Assembly (NCBI RefSeq): GCF_001277235.1
Contig: NZ_CP012266.1
Coordinates: 3,658,001-3,722,000, forward strand
Direction: 5' to 3'
Origin: Cronobacter dublinensis subsp. dublinensis LMG 23823
GTDB taxonomy: Bacteria > Pseudomonadota > Gammaproteobacteria > Enterobacterales > Enterobacteriaceae
Length of the DNA: 64,000 nucleotides
In this document: positions 35,839 to 43,557 of the stretch, piece by piece
Position numbering within the stretch: position 1 is the first letter of the stretch
Layout: each line of letters begins with the position of its first letter
The notes under the pieces: model-generated
Told to the model about the DNA's origin: nothing
Database searches by the model: none
The model's input: only the letters and a program-made list of their open reading frames with translations
Position numbers and translations under genes: made by a program

Positions 35839-37233
35839 ATGCCTGACAATAAAAAACAGGGGCGTTCAAACAAGGCCATGACGTTCTTCGTCTGTTTTCT
35901 CGCGGCCCTGGCGGGACTTCTTTTCGGCCTCGATATCGGCGTGATCGCGGGCGCACTGCCCTTCATCGCCAAAGATTTTAATATCACCCCGCATCAGCAG
36001 GAGTGGGTGGTCAGCTCCATGATGTTCGGGGCCGCCGTCGGCGCTATCGGCAGCGGCTGGCTCTCCTCCCGGCTCGGGCGTAAATACAGCCTGATGATAG
36101 GCTCCGTGCTGTTTGTTATCGGCTCGCTCTGCTCGGCGTTCGCGCCGAATGCGGAAGTGCTGATTATCTCACGCGTCCTGCTGGGCCTCGCGGTCGGTAT
36201 CGCTTCTTATACTGCGCCGCTGTACCTGTCTGAAATTGCTCCGGAAAAAATCCGCGGCAGTATGATTTCGATGTATCAGCTGATGATAACTATCGGTATC
36301 CTGGGCGCGTATCTCTCCGATACCGCATTCAGCTACAGCGGCGCCTGGCGCTGGATGCTGGGCGTTATCACCATTCCGGCAGTTCTGCTGCTGATTGGCG
36401 TGTTCTTCCTGCCGGACAGCCCGCGCTGGTTCGCCGCCAAACGTCGCTTCCACGACGCCGAACGCGTGCTGCTGCGCCTGCGTGACTCCAGCGCCGAAGC
36501 CAAACGCGAGCTCGAAGAGATCCGCGAAAGCCTTAAAGTCAAACAGAGCGGCTGGGCGCTGTTTAAAGACAACAGCAACTTCCGCCGCGCAGTGTTCCTC
36601 GGCATCCTGTTGCAGGTGATGCAGCAGTTCACCGGCATGAACGTCATCATGTATTACGCGCCGAAAATCTTTGAACTGGCGGGCTATTCCAATACCACCG
36701 AGCAGATGTGGGGCACGGTAATTGTCGGCCTGACCAACGTGCTGGCAACCTTTATTGCGATTGGTCTGGTGGACCGCTGGGGCCGTAAGCCGACGCTTAT
36801 TCTCGGCTTTATCGTGATGGCGGCGGGCATGGGTATTCTTGGCACCATGCTGCATATGGGCATCCACAGCCCGGCGGGCCAGTACTTCGCCGTCGCCATG
36901 CTGCTGATGTTCATCATCGGTTTTGCGATGAGCGCCGGTCCGCTTATCTGGGTACTGTGCTCTGAAATCCAGCCGCTGAAAGGCCGCGATTTCGGTATCA
37001 CCCTCTCTACCGCGACCAACTGGATTGCGAACATGATTGTCGGGGCAACCTTCCTGACCATGCTCAACACACTGGGCAACGCGCCGACCTTCTGGGTCTA
37101 CGCCGGTCTCAACCTGTTCTTCATCGTGCTGACCATCTGGCTGGTGCCGGAAACCAAGCACGTGTCGCTGGAGCATATCGAGCGCAACCTGATGCAGGGT
37201 CGCAAACTGCGCGACATCGGCTCGAACGACTAA
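35839..37233 (+). CDS. galP: Galactose:proton symporter GalP
   Basis: A 464-residue major facilitator sugar porter with 12 transmembrane helices, the same length as E. coli GalP. Family motifs are seen: SSRLGRKYSLMIG after helix 2, PDSPRW after helix 6, LVDRWGRKPTLI in the second half and VPETK at the C-terminal end. It imports galactose, glucose and related sugars. Two gal operators and a CRP site upstream match the known GalR/GalS and catabolite control. It is followed by a strong terminator. Confidence 0.97.
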   Translation: MPDNKKQGRSNKAMTFFVCFLAALAGLLFGLDIGVIAGALPFIAKDFNITPHQQEWVVSSMMFGAAVGAIGSGWLSSRLGRKYSLMIGSVLFVIGSLCSAFAPNAEVLIISRVLLGLAVGIASYTAPLYLSEIAPEKIRGSMISMYQLMITIGILGAYLSDTAFSYSGAWRWMLGVITIPAVLLLIGVFFLPDSPRWFAAKRRFHDAERVLLRLRDSSAEAKRELEEIRESLKVKQSGWALFKDNSNFRRAVFLGILLQVMQQFTGMNVIMYYAPKIFELAGYSNTTEQMWGTVIVGLTNVLATFIAIGLVDRWGRKPTLILGFIVMAAGMGILGTMLHMGIHSPAGQYFAVAMLLMFIIGFAMSAGPLIWVLCSEIQPLKGRDFGITLSTATNWIANMIVGATFLTMLNTLGNAPTFWVYAGLNLFFIVLTIWLVPETKHVSLEHIERNLMQGRKLRDIGSND

Positions 37234-37256
37234 GCCTCGTTAACAGCCGTTTAATC

Positions 37257-37284
37257 AAAAGGGATGCCTGGCATCCCTTTTTTT
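37257..37284. terminator. bidirectional terminator between galP and the Tsx-like gene
   Basis: AAAAGGGATGCC/GGCATCCCTTTT with a 2-nt centre between GC pairs, followed by more T. It serves galP and, through the A-run, perhaps the convergent gene. Confidence 0.85.
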
Positions 37285-37295
37285 ATGTCCCGTTT

Positions 37296-38144
37296 TCAGA
37301 AGGAGTAGCCCACCGTAAAATACCCGGCCCAGCCGGTCGCCCTGACATGAAAATCGCCGTCGCCAAAGTTAAGCTTCGCATCATCCTTCCATTGTCCGCC
37401 GTTGTGGAAATAACGCGCCGTCACCGCCGTTTTCCAGTGCGCCCAGTTCAGCGACAGAATATGTGAAGAGGCGATGGAATCATTAGTGCGCGCCTTATCC
37501 CTGTCGCCAAGCTCCGAGCCAAAATCGAAATTAGTAAATCCGGTATAGGAAAACTGCGCGCCCCACAGGCGGGTAATGGGGATGTTGTATTTCACTTTGA
37601 CGCGATACCCATCCCATTCATTTTCATTAGCCGCCGCGTAATTCTGCCACTGGTATTTGGCGTAGACGTCGAGCGCCAGCGATATCGGCAAGCCGGTTTC
37701 AATATCGGTTCCCAGCCCCATGTACCAGGTGCTTTGCCGCGAGGCCCGGTTATCGCCCATGTCATACACATAATCGTTGGCGATATACCACTCTTTAAAA
37801 GGGCCGAACGCCAGCGGAACGCCCGTCAGCTTATCAAGCGAAAAGCGCGGTTCGATTTCCAGAAACAGCGGCGAGCCATCGTCCCAGGCGCCGTGGTCCG
37901 GTGTATTACCAACGCCGAAAAATTTAGGGATATCGACATAGCCGTAAAAATCAAACCAGTCTTTTTTGCCGAACGCCGTATATTCCGGGTAAAGATCGTT
38001 GGTTAATATTGGGCCGAAACGCGTATGGTAACGCCCGATAACATTCAGGCTCTGATGCCACCAGTCTGATAAATATTCCTCCTGCGCTAACGCCTGCTGA
38101 GAAATACCTGCCATGCATAATCCTAATAACCATCCTTTATTCAT
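37296..38144 (-). CDS. Tsx-type nucleoside-specific outer-membrane channel (paralogue)
   Basis: A 282-residue outer-membrane barrel of the Tsx/OmpK family. A signal peptide (cleavage likely after QQALA) is followed by blocks shared with E. coli Tsx: YLSDWWHQS, YHTRFGP, KDWFDFYGY, GSPLFLEIEPRFS, RQSTWYMGLGTDI, YAKYQWQNY and ANENEWDGYR. It ends in aromatic GYSF, as is usual for outer-membrane barrels. It differs from Tsx in loops and is shorter by 12 residues. E. coli K-12 has no gene between galP and sprT, and tsx proper sits elsewhere, so this is probably a paralogue with perhaps different substrate range. AAAGGA precedes the ATG. Confidence 0.85.
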   Translation of the reverse strand: MNKGWLLGLCMAGISQQALAQEEYLSDWWHQSLNVIGRYHTRFGPILTNDLYPEYTAFGKKDWFDFYGYVDIPKFFGVGNTPDHGAWDDGSPLFLEIEPRFSLDKLTGVPLAFGPFKEWYIANDYVYDMGDNRASRQSTWYMGLGTDIETGLPISLALDVYAKYQWQNYAAANENEWDGYRVKVKYNIPITRLWGAQFSYTGFTNFDFGSELGDRDKARTNDSIASSHILSLNWAHWKTAVTARYFHNGGQWKDDAKLNFGDGDFHVRATGWAGYFTVGYSF

Positions 38145-38484
38145 TAAACTGATTCCTTTAACGTTATCGTGTTATGACGCCCGCTAATGCCCTGCGTTTT
38201 AGATGAAAACCGGCCTGCCACGCCTGTGCACAGACAGGCGCGGTAATGGCAGAGTGGCAATTAATCCCGATTTATTTAATGCAGGAGAAACACGATATTC
38301 TGTGACGCCCGGCGCACTCCCCGGAATTAAGAAAATGACTACCCGCTGAAATCCGCGGTAGTAAATAAGCAAAGGGGAATTATTCAGAAAAGGATTAGCG
38401 GCACCCTTTTTATTAGCGGAATAAACCTGTCGTTAATACCCGCATGCATTGTCACCGCCGGGTTGAACCGCTATTCTTTCCGCC
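38145..38484. promoter_or_regulatory. divergent region between the Tsx-like gene and sprT
   Basis: 340 bases without a gene. It is A+T-rich around 38250-38420. A hairpin CGCCTGT/ACAGGCG with a 6-nt loop (38221-38240) lies about 77 bases before the Tsx-like gene. I see no clear CRP, CytR or other known operator. Confidence 0.4.
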
Positions 38485-38985
38485 ATGAAAACCCCACGCC
38501 TCCCCATCGCCACTCAACAAGCCGTGATGCGCAGCCTGCGCGACGCGCTCGCGCGCGCCAACCTGAAGCTCGGCTGCGACTACCCGGAGCCGAAGCTGGT
38601 TTATCAGCAGCGCGGCACTGCGGCGGGCACCGCCTGGCTCGAGAGCTATGAGATCCGCTTAAACCCGGTACTGCTGATGGAAAATCTGCAGGCGTTTATT
38701 GACGAAGTGGTGCCGCACGAGCTGGCGCATCTGCTGGTCTGGAAACATTTCGGGCGCGTTGCGCCCCACGGCAAAGAGTGGAAATGGATGATGGAAAGCG
38801 TGCTTGGCGTGCCGGCGCGCCGGACACACCAGTTTGAACTCGATTTGGTGCGTGCCAACACCTTCCCCTACCGCTGCCGCTGTCAGCAACATCAGCTGAC
38901 CGTCCGCCGTCATAACCGCGTGATGCGCGGCGAAACCCAGTACCGCTGCGTACATTGCGGCGACACGCTGGTGGCGGAAAGCTGA
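38485..38985 (+). CDS. sprT: SprT family zinc metalloprotease-like protein
   Basis: A 166-residue SprT protein, one residue longer than in E. coli. It has the HExxH-type motif VPHELAHLLVWKHFG and a C-terminal zinc ribbon with CRCQ and CVHCG cysteine pairs. It is related to the SPRTN protease fold; the bacterial function is not settled. No strong ribosome site precedes the ATG. It starts the sprT-endA-rsmE-gshB-yqgE-ruvX gene row in E. coli order. Confidence 0.93.
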   Translation: MKTPRLPIATQQAVMRSLRDALARANLKLGCDYPEPKLVYQQRGTAAGTAWLESYEIRLNPVLLMENLQAFIDEVVPHELAHLLVWKHFGRVAPHGKEWKWMMESVLGVPARRTHQFELDLVRANTFPYRCRCQQHQLTVRRHNRVMRGETQYRCVHCGDTLVAES

Positions 38986-39073
38986 CGCCTTCAGGAAATT
39001 TCTGGCAATAACCGATTGCTTCCGGCGCCCTCCTTCGTTACGTTGCGAACACCTTCGGATAAGGAACTGGAAG

Positions 39074-39781
39074 ATGTCTCGCAAAATTTTACTGGCGGCG
39101 GCGCTGAGCGTCGCCTTTGCCGCGCCCGCCGCGCTGGCGGCAGGGATTAACAGCTTCAGCCAGGCGAAAGCCGCTGGCGTCAAAATCAACGCCGACGCGC
39201 CCGGCGATTTCTACTGCGGCTGCCCCATCACCTGGCAGGGCAAAAAAGGCATTCCCGATCTCAACGCCTGCGGTTACAAGGTGCGCAAAAACGCCAACCG
39301 CGCCTCGCGCATCGAATGGGAACACGTGGTGCCCGCGTGGCAGTTCGGTCACCAGCGACAGTGCTGGCAGGATGGCGGGCGGAAAAACTGCGATAAAGAC
39401 CCGGTTTATCGCGAAATGGAAACCGATCTTCATAACCTGCAACCCGCCGTTGGGGAGGTCAATGGCGATCGCGGCAACTTCCTCTACAGCCAGTGGCGCG
39501 GCGGTGAAGGCCAGTATGGCCAGTGCGAAATGAAGGTCGATTTCAAAAATAAACAGGCCGAGCCGCCAGCCCGCGCCCGTGGCGCTATCGCGCGCACCTA
39601 TTTCTATATGCGCGATAAATATCAGCTCAACCTGTCGCGTGCCCAGACGCAGCTCTTCGAGGCTTGGAACAAGCTCTACCCGGTCACCGCGTGGGAATGT
39701 ACCCGCGACGCGCGCATCGCGAAGGTGCAGGGCAACCATAACCCCTACGTACAGCAGGCTTGCCAGGGGCAAAACCGCTAA
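39074..39781 (+). CDS. endA: Endonuclease I
   Basis: A 235-residue periplasmic DNA endonuclease, the same length as E. coli EndA. A Sec signal peptide (MSRKILLAAALSVAFAAPAALA) is clear. Conserved parts are FYCGCPITWQGKKG, RIEWEHVVPAWQFG with the catalytic histidine, and NLQPAVGEVNGDRGNF. The enzyme makes double-strand breaks in DNA and is inhibited by tRNA. AAGGAACTGGAAG precedes the ATG. Confidence 0.96.
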   Translation: MSRKILLAAALSVAFAAPAALAAGINSFSQAKAAGVKINADAPGDFYCGCPITWQGKKGIPDLNACGYKVRKNANRASRIEWEHVVPAWQFGHQRQCWQDGGRKNCDKDPVYREMETDLHNLQPAVGEVNGDRGNFLYSQWRGGEGQYGQCEMKVDFKNKQAEPPARARGAIARTYFYMRDKYQLNLSRAQTQLFEAWNKLYPVTAWECTRDARIAKVQGNHNPYVQQACQGQNR

Positions 39782-39854
39782 CCTACACTACCGGGCAATT
39801 GTTAACGCAGGGCTTGCCGCACGATGCCGCAAGCCCGTTTACCGGAAAAAGCCC

Positions 39855-40586
39855 ATGCGAATTCCCCGCATCTATCATCCCGAGCCGTTAGTCGTCGGGC
39901 GCGAAGTCGCCCTTGATGAAGACGCCGCCAACCACGTCGGCCGGGTGCTGCGCATGAGCGCAGGTCAGGCGCTGCAACTCTTCGATGGCAGCAACCATGT
40001 CTTCGCCGCTGAAATCACCCAGGCGAGCAAAAAAAGCGTGCTGGTGAAGGTGGTGAGCCAGGAAGAGGCGAACCGCGAGTCTCCGCTCTTTTTACATCTG
40101 GGCCAGGTGATGTCGCGCGGTGAAAAAATGGAGTTCACCATCCAGAAATCGATCGAGCTTGGCGTCAGCGTCATTACGCCGCTCTTTTCAGAACGCTGCG
40201 GCGTTAAGCTTGATGAGGAGCGTCTGAATAAAAAGCGTCAGCAGTGGCAGAAAATCGCTATCGCCGCCTGCGAACAGTGCGGGCGCAACGTCGTGCCGGA
40301 GATCCGCCCGCCGATGGATCTGGAAGACTGGTGCGCAGAGCCGGACAGCGGCCTTAAGCTGAACCTGCATCCGCGCGCCGCGCAGAGCATTAACACGTTG
40401 CCGCAGCCCGTCGAGCGCGTGCGTCTGCTGATTGGCCCGGAAGGCGGCCTCTCCGCCGAGGAAATTGCGATGACCGCACGTTACCAGTTTACTGATATCC
40501 TGTTAGGACCACGCGTTTTGCGCACAGAGACCACTGCGCTCACCGCCATCACCGCACTGCAGGTGCGCTTTGGCGATCTGGGCTAA
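39855..40586 (+). CDS. rsmE: 16S rRNA m3U1498 methyltransferase RsmE
   Basis: A 243-residue SPOUT-class methyltransferase that methylates U1498 of 16S rRNA. The knot motif LLIGPEGGLSAEEI and the following LGPRVLRTETTALTAI are diagnostic. An N-terminal PUA-like domain (MRIPRIYHPEPL) is present. The start was chosen to match E. coli; the frame is open for 92 codons upstream, overlapping endA, but that part is not coding. GGAAAAA precedes the ATG. Confidence 0.95.
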   Translation: MRIPRIYHPEPLVVGREVALDEDAANHVGRVLRMSAGQALQLFDGSNHVFAAEITQASKKSVLVKVVSQEEANRESPLFLHLGQVMSRGEKMEFTIQKSIELGVSVITPLFSERCGVKLDEERLNKKRQQWQKIAIAACEQCGRNVVPEIRPPMDLEDWCAEPDSGLKLNLHPRAAQSINTLPQPVERVRLLIGPEGGLSAEEIAMTARYQFTDILLGPRVLRTETTALTAITALQVRFGDLG

Positions 40587-40598
40587 AGGAGAAAAATA

Positions 40599-41546
40599 AT
40601 GATCAAGCTCGGCATCGTGATGGACCCCATCGCAAACATCAACATCAAAAAAGATTCCAGCTTTGCCATGCTGCTGGAAGCCCAGCGCCGCGGCTATGAG
40701 ATCCACTATATGGAAATGGCGGACCTGTACCTGAATAACGGCGAAGCCCGCGCCCGCACGCGCCTTGTGAGCGTCGAGCAGGACTACGACAAATGGTATG
40801 CGTTCGGTACCGAGCAGGATATCGCGCTGGCCGATCTCAACGTGGTGCTGATGCGTAAAGACCCGCCGTTCGACACCGAATTCATCTACGCCACCTATAT
40901 CCTTGAGCGCGCCGAAGAAAAAGGCACGCTTATCGTCAACAAACCCCAGAGCCTGCGCGACTGCAACGAGAAGCTGTTCACCGCCTGGTTTGCCGACCTC
41001 ACCCCGCATACGCTGGTAACGCGCAACAAAGCACAGCTTAAAGCGTTCTGGCAGCAGCACGGCGACATCATTTTAAAACCGCTCGACGGCATGGGCGGCG
41101 CGTCGATTTTCCGTGTAAAAGAAGGCGACCCGAACCTGGGCGTGATTGCGGAAACGCTGACCGAGCTCGGCAGCCGCTACTGCATGGCGCAGAACTACCT
41201 GCCGGCCATTAAAGACGGCGACAAGCGCGTGCTGGTGGTCGATGGCGAACCAGTGCCTTACTGCCTGGCGCGCATTCCGCAGGGCGGCGAAACCCGCGGC
41301 AACCTGGCGGCGGGCGGTCGCGGCGAACCGCGTCCACTCTCTGACAGCGACTGGGAAATCGCCCGTCGCGTCGGGCCGACGCTGAAAGCGAAAGGTCTGA
41401 TTTTTGTGGGTCTGGATATCATCGGCGACAAGCTGACTGAAATTAACGTTACCAGCCCGACCTGCATCCGTGAAATCGAGGCCCAGTACCCGGTTTCCAT
41501 CACCGGCATGCTGATGGACGCCATCGAAAAACGCCTCGCTAAGTAA
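40599..41546 (+). CDS. gshB: Glutathione synthetase
   Basis: A 315-residue ATP-grasp ligase that adds glycine to gamma-glutamylcysteine. It shows KLGIVMDPIANINIKKDSS at the N-terminus, the ATP-binding LKPLDGMGGASIFRV loop and ARIPQGGETRGNLAAGGRG. The ribosome site AAGGAG is strong. It begins 12 bases after rsmE, so the two are probably one transcript. A GC-rich stem-loop lies after the stop. Confidence 0.97.
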   Translation: MIKLGIVMDPIANINIKKDSSFAMLLEAQRRGYEIHYMEMADLYLNNGEARARTRLVSVEQDYDKWYAFGTEQDIALADLNVVLMRKDPPFDTEFIYATYILERAEEKGTLIVNKPQSLRDCNEKLFTAWFADLTPHTLVTRNKAQLKAFWQQHGDIILKPLDGMGGASIFRVKEGDPNLGVIAETLTELGSRYCMAQNYLPAIKDGDKRVLVVDGEPVPYCLARIPQGGETRGNLAAGGRGEPRPLSDSDWEIARRVGPTLKAKGLIFVGLDIIGDKLTEINVTSPTCIREIEAQYPVSITGMLMDAIEKRLAK

Positions 41547-41553
41547 GCCCTGA

Positions 41554-41573
41554 GGGCGGGGCCATCCCCGCCC
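41554..41573 (+). terminator. stem-loop after gshB
   Basis: GGGCGGGG/CCCCGCCC with a 4-nt loop, 7 bases after the gshB stop. No T-run follows, so it may be an mRNA-end or pause structure. Confidence 0.4.
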
Positions 41574-41659
41574 GTAACCCCACCGGGGGTGACAGCTCGC
41601 GACTTTCCCCGCATACTGAATCTGCCGATTTTCCAACCAGGACTACAGAACTTTTGACG

Positions 41660-42223
41660 ATGAATTTACAGCATCATTTTCTCATTGCCATGCCGGCCCT
41701 TCAGGACCCGCTGTTCCGCCGTTCCGTGGTGTATATCTGCGAATACAATGATGAAGGGGCCATGGGTCTTATCATTAATAAACCTCTGGAAAATCTGCAG
41801 GTGGAAGGCGTGCTTCAGAAACTGAAAATCACGCCGGAGCCGCGCGACCCGGCGATTCGTCTCGATAAACCGGTATTCCTCGGCGGCCCGCTGGCGGAAG
41901 ATCGCGGTTTTATCCTGCATACGCCGCCCGATATGTTCTCTTCCAGCATTCGTATTTCCGACAACACGGTCATCACGACCTCACGAGATGTGCTGGAAAC
42001 CCTCGGCACCGCTGAGCAGCCCGCCGATGTGCTGGTGGCGCTCGGCTACTCCTCGTGGGAGAAAGGCCAGCTTGAGGAAGAACTGCTGGAAAACGCCTGG
42101 CTGACGGCCCCGGCGGATCTGAACATCCTGTTCCGCACACCTATCGCCGATCGCTGGCGCGAGGCCGCGAAGCTTATCGGTATCGATATCCACACCATGC
42201 CTGGCGAAGCGGGGCACGCATAA
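41660..42223 (+). CDS. yqgE: UPF0301 family protein YqgE
   Basis: A 187-residue protein of the UPF0301 (AlgH) family, the same length as E. coli YqgE. It is recognised by NLQHHFLIAMPALQDPLFRRSV, MGLIINKP and FLGGPLAEDRGFILH. The function is not known, though it is nearly always next to ruvX. The ATG was preferred to a TTG two codons upstream. Its stop overlaps the ruvX start by one base (TAATG), which indicates coupling. Confidence 0.94.
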   Translation: MNLQHHFLIAMPALQDPLFRRSVVYICEYNDEGAMGLIINKPLENLQVEGVLQKLKITPEPRDPAIRLDKPVFLGGPLAEDRGFILHTPPDMFSSSIRISDNTVITTSRDVLETLGTAEQPADVLVALGYSSWEKGQLEEELLENAWLTAPADLNILFRTPIADRWREAAKLIGIDIHTMPGEAGHA

Positions 42224-42639
42224 TGAGCGGTACCCTGCTGGCCTTCGATTTTGGCACTAAAAGCATCGGCGTGGCGATTGGACAGCGCGTGACTGCCACC
42301 GCCCGGCCGCTGAACGCGATCAAAGCGCAGAACGGCAACCCAGACTGGTCGGTCATTGAGCGTCTGCTGAAAGAGTGGCAGCCGGACGACATCATCGTCG
42401 GTCTGCCGCTGAATATGGATGGCACCGAACAACCGCTGACGGCGCGTGCCCGCACCTTCGCCAACCGGCTGCATGGCCGCTTCGGCGTGAAAGTGACGCT
42501 GCATGATGAGCGTCTCAGCACTGTGGAAGCCCGCGCCGGGCTCTTCGAGCGCGGAGGCTTTCGCGCACTGAATAAAGGCAGCGTCGACTCCGCCTCTGCG
42601 GTCGTCATTCTGGAAAGCTTCTTCGAGCAACACGGTTAA
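42223..42639 (+). CDS. ruvX: Pre-16S rRNA nuclease RuvX (YqgF)
   Basis: A 138-residue RNase H-like protein, the same length as E. coli YqgF. It takes part in maturation of the 5' end of 16S rRNA. The N-terminal strand LAFDFGTKSIGVAIG carries the first catalytic aspartate; LPLNMDGTEQPLTARAR and HDERLSTVEA are also conserved. Translation is coupled to yqgE. In E. coli yggR follows directly; here an IclR/FAD-oxidoreductase pair intervenes. A stem-loop with 11-bp arms, including one wobble pair, lies at 42648-42671. Confidence 0.96.
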   Translation: MSGTLLAFDFGTKSIGVAIGQRVTATARPLNAIKAQNGNPDWSVIERLLKEWQPDDIIVGLPLNMDGTEQPLTARARTFANRLHGRFGVKVTLHDERLSTVEARAGLFERGGFRALNKGSVDSASAVVILESFFEQHG

Positions 42640-42802
42640 GATTTCACGCGTAGCGTCACCTGACGCTGCGCGCCTCCCGCCCGTCGCTCCCGTCTTAAAT
42701 CCATTATTTCCGCTGATGAATCCGCGACAGATCACAGATCCGTCGCATCGACTTTGCCCGTCACGTTAATCGTTTCTATAAAAGAAACATATACCAGGAG
42801 CG

Positions 42803-43495
42803 TCAGGTCGGTTTTACCAGCCGCACGGCCAGTGCGTTCAGTTGCTCAAGACGCGTGTGGATTTCCGGCATGCTGATATTCCACATCCCGGCCAGCGCCA
42901 GCGCGGCGCTGTGAATACCGAGCGGTTTCGCCATTGAGACTTCGCCGTCGTCGTGGCGCCAGATCACCTGACCGCGCTCGCGTTGTTGTGCCACGTGCGG
43001 GGCCAGTTGAGCCCACTGCTCGGGCGTGAAGCGCCCTTCCAGCGCCTCGTCGCTCTCCGCCGCCAGCAGCGCCATGCCAATAACCGATTGCCAGGCAGGC
43101 AGCATACGAAACCCGGCCAGCGCCTGGCTCATCTGGCTGCCGGGCGTGGAGTGATAGATGTAGATAATTTGATCTTCCCAGAGCACGCCGAGCGCCACGA
43201 CGACATCTTTCGGCGCGTGTAGCTCAAGCTGCGGCAACGCATGGGAGAAGAGCGCGGAGCCGCGAATAGCCTGTGCCGCCAGGGCGTGAATGCCGGGGCC
43301 GGGCAGATAACGGCGCTGCTCATCCTGCATGGTGAGGCCGATGGAGGCCATCGTCATCAGCAGGCGGTTAACGCGCGTGGTGTTGATGCCCATCAGGCGG
43401 GCCAGCTCGCGACAACCGATGGCTCGATCGCTCGAGACCAGATACTGCAGGCAGCGGATCCCATCGATCAGACTCTGGTTGGGTTGTGAGGACAT
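42803..43495 (-). CDS. IclR-family transcriptional regulator
   Basis: A 230-residue regulator with an N-terminal winged helix-turn-helix (about residues 8-65, GCRELARLMGINTTRVNRLL) and a C-terminal IclR effector domain (about 75-225). It is divergent from a large FAD oxidoreductase gene with 62 bases between the starts, so it probably controls that gene. The ATG giving MSSQPNQ has a weak GGAAC site; an upstream ATG adds six residues. E. coli K-12 has no gene here. The ligand is unknown. It forms, with its neighbour, an islet between ruvX and yggR. Confidence 0.82.
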   Translation of the reverse strand: MSSQPNQSLIDGIRCLQYLVSSDRAIGCRELARLMGINTTRVNRLLMTMASIGLTMQDEQRRYLPGPGIHALAAQAIRGSALFSHALPQLELHAPKDVVVALGVLWEDQIIYIYHSTPGSQMSQALAGFRMLPAWQSVIGMALLAAESDEALEGRFTPEQWAQLAPHVAQQRERGQVIWRHDDGEVSMAKPLGIHSAALALAGMWNISMPEIHTRLEQLNALAVRLVKPT

Positions 43496-43557
43496 AGCGA
43501 AGTTCCGTTGCATGACAATGTGATGAGTGTAATGCCAGTTAAGAAGGATACAAGTTT

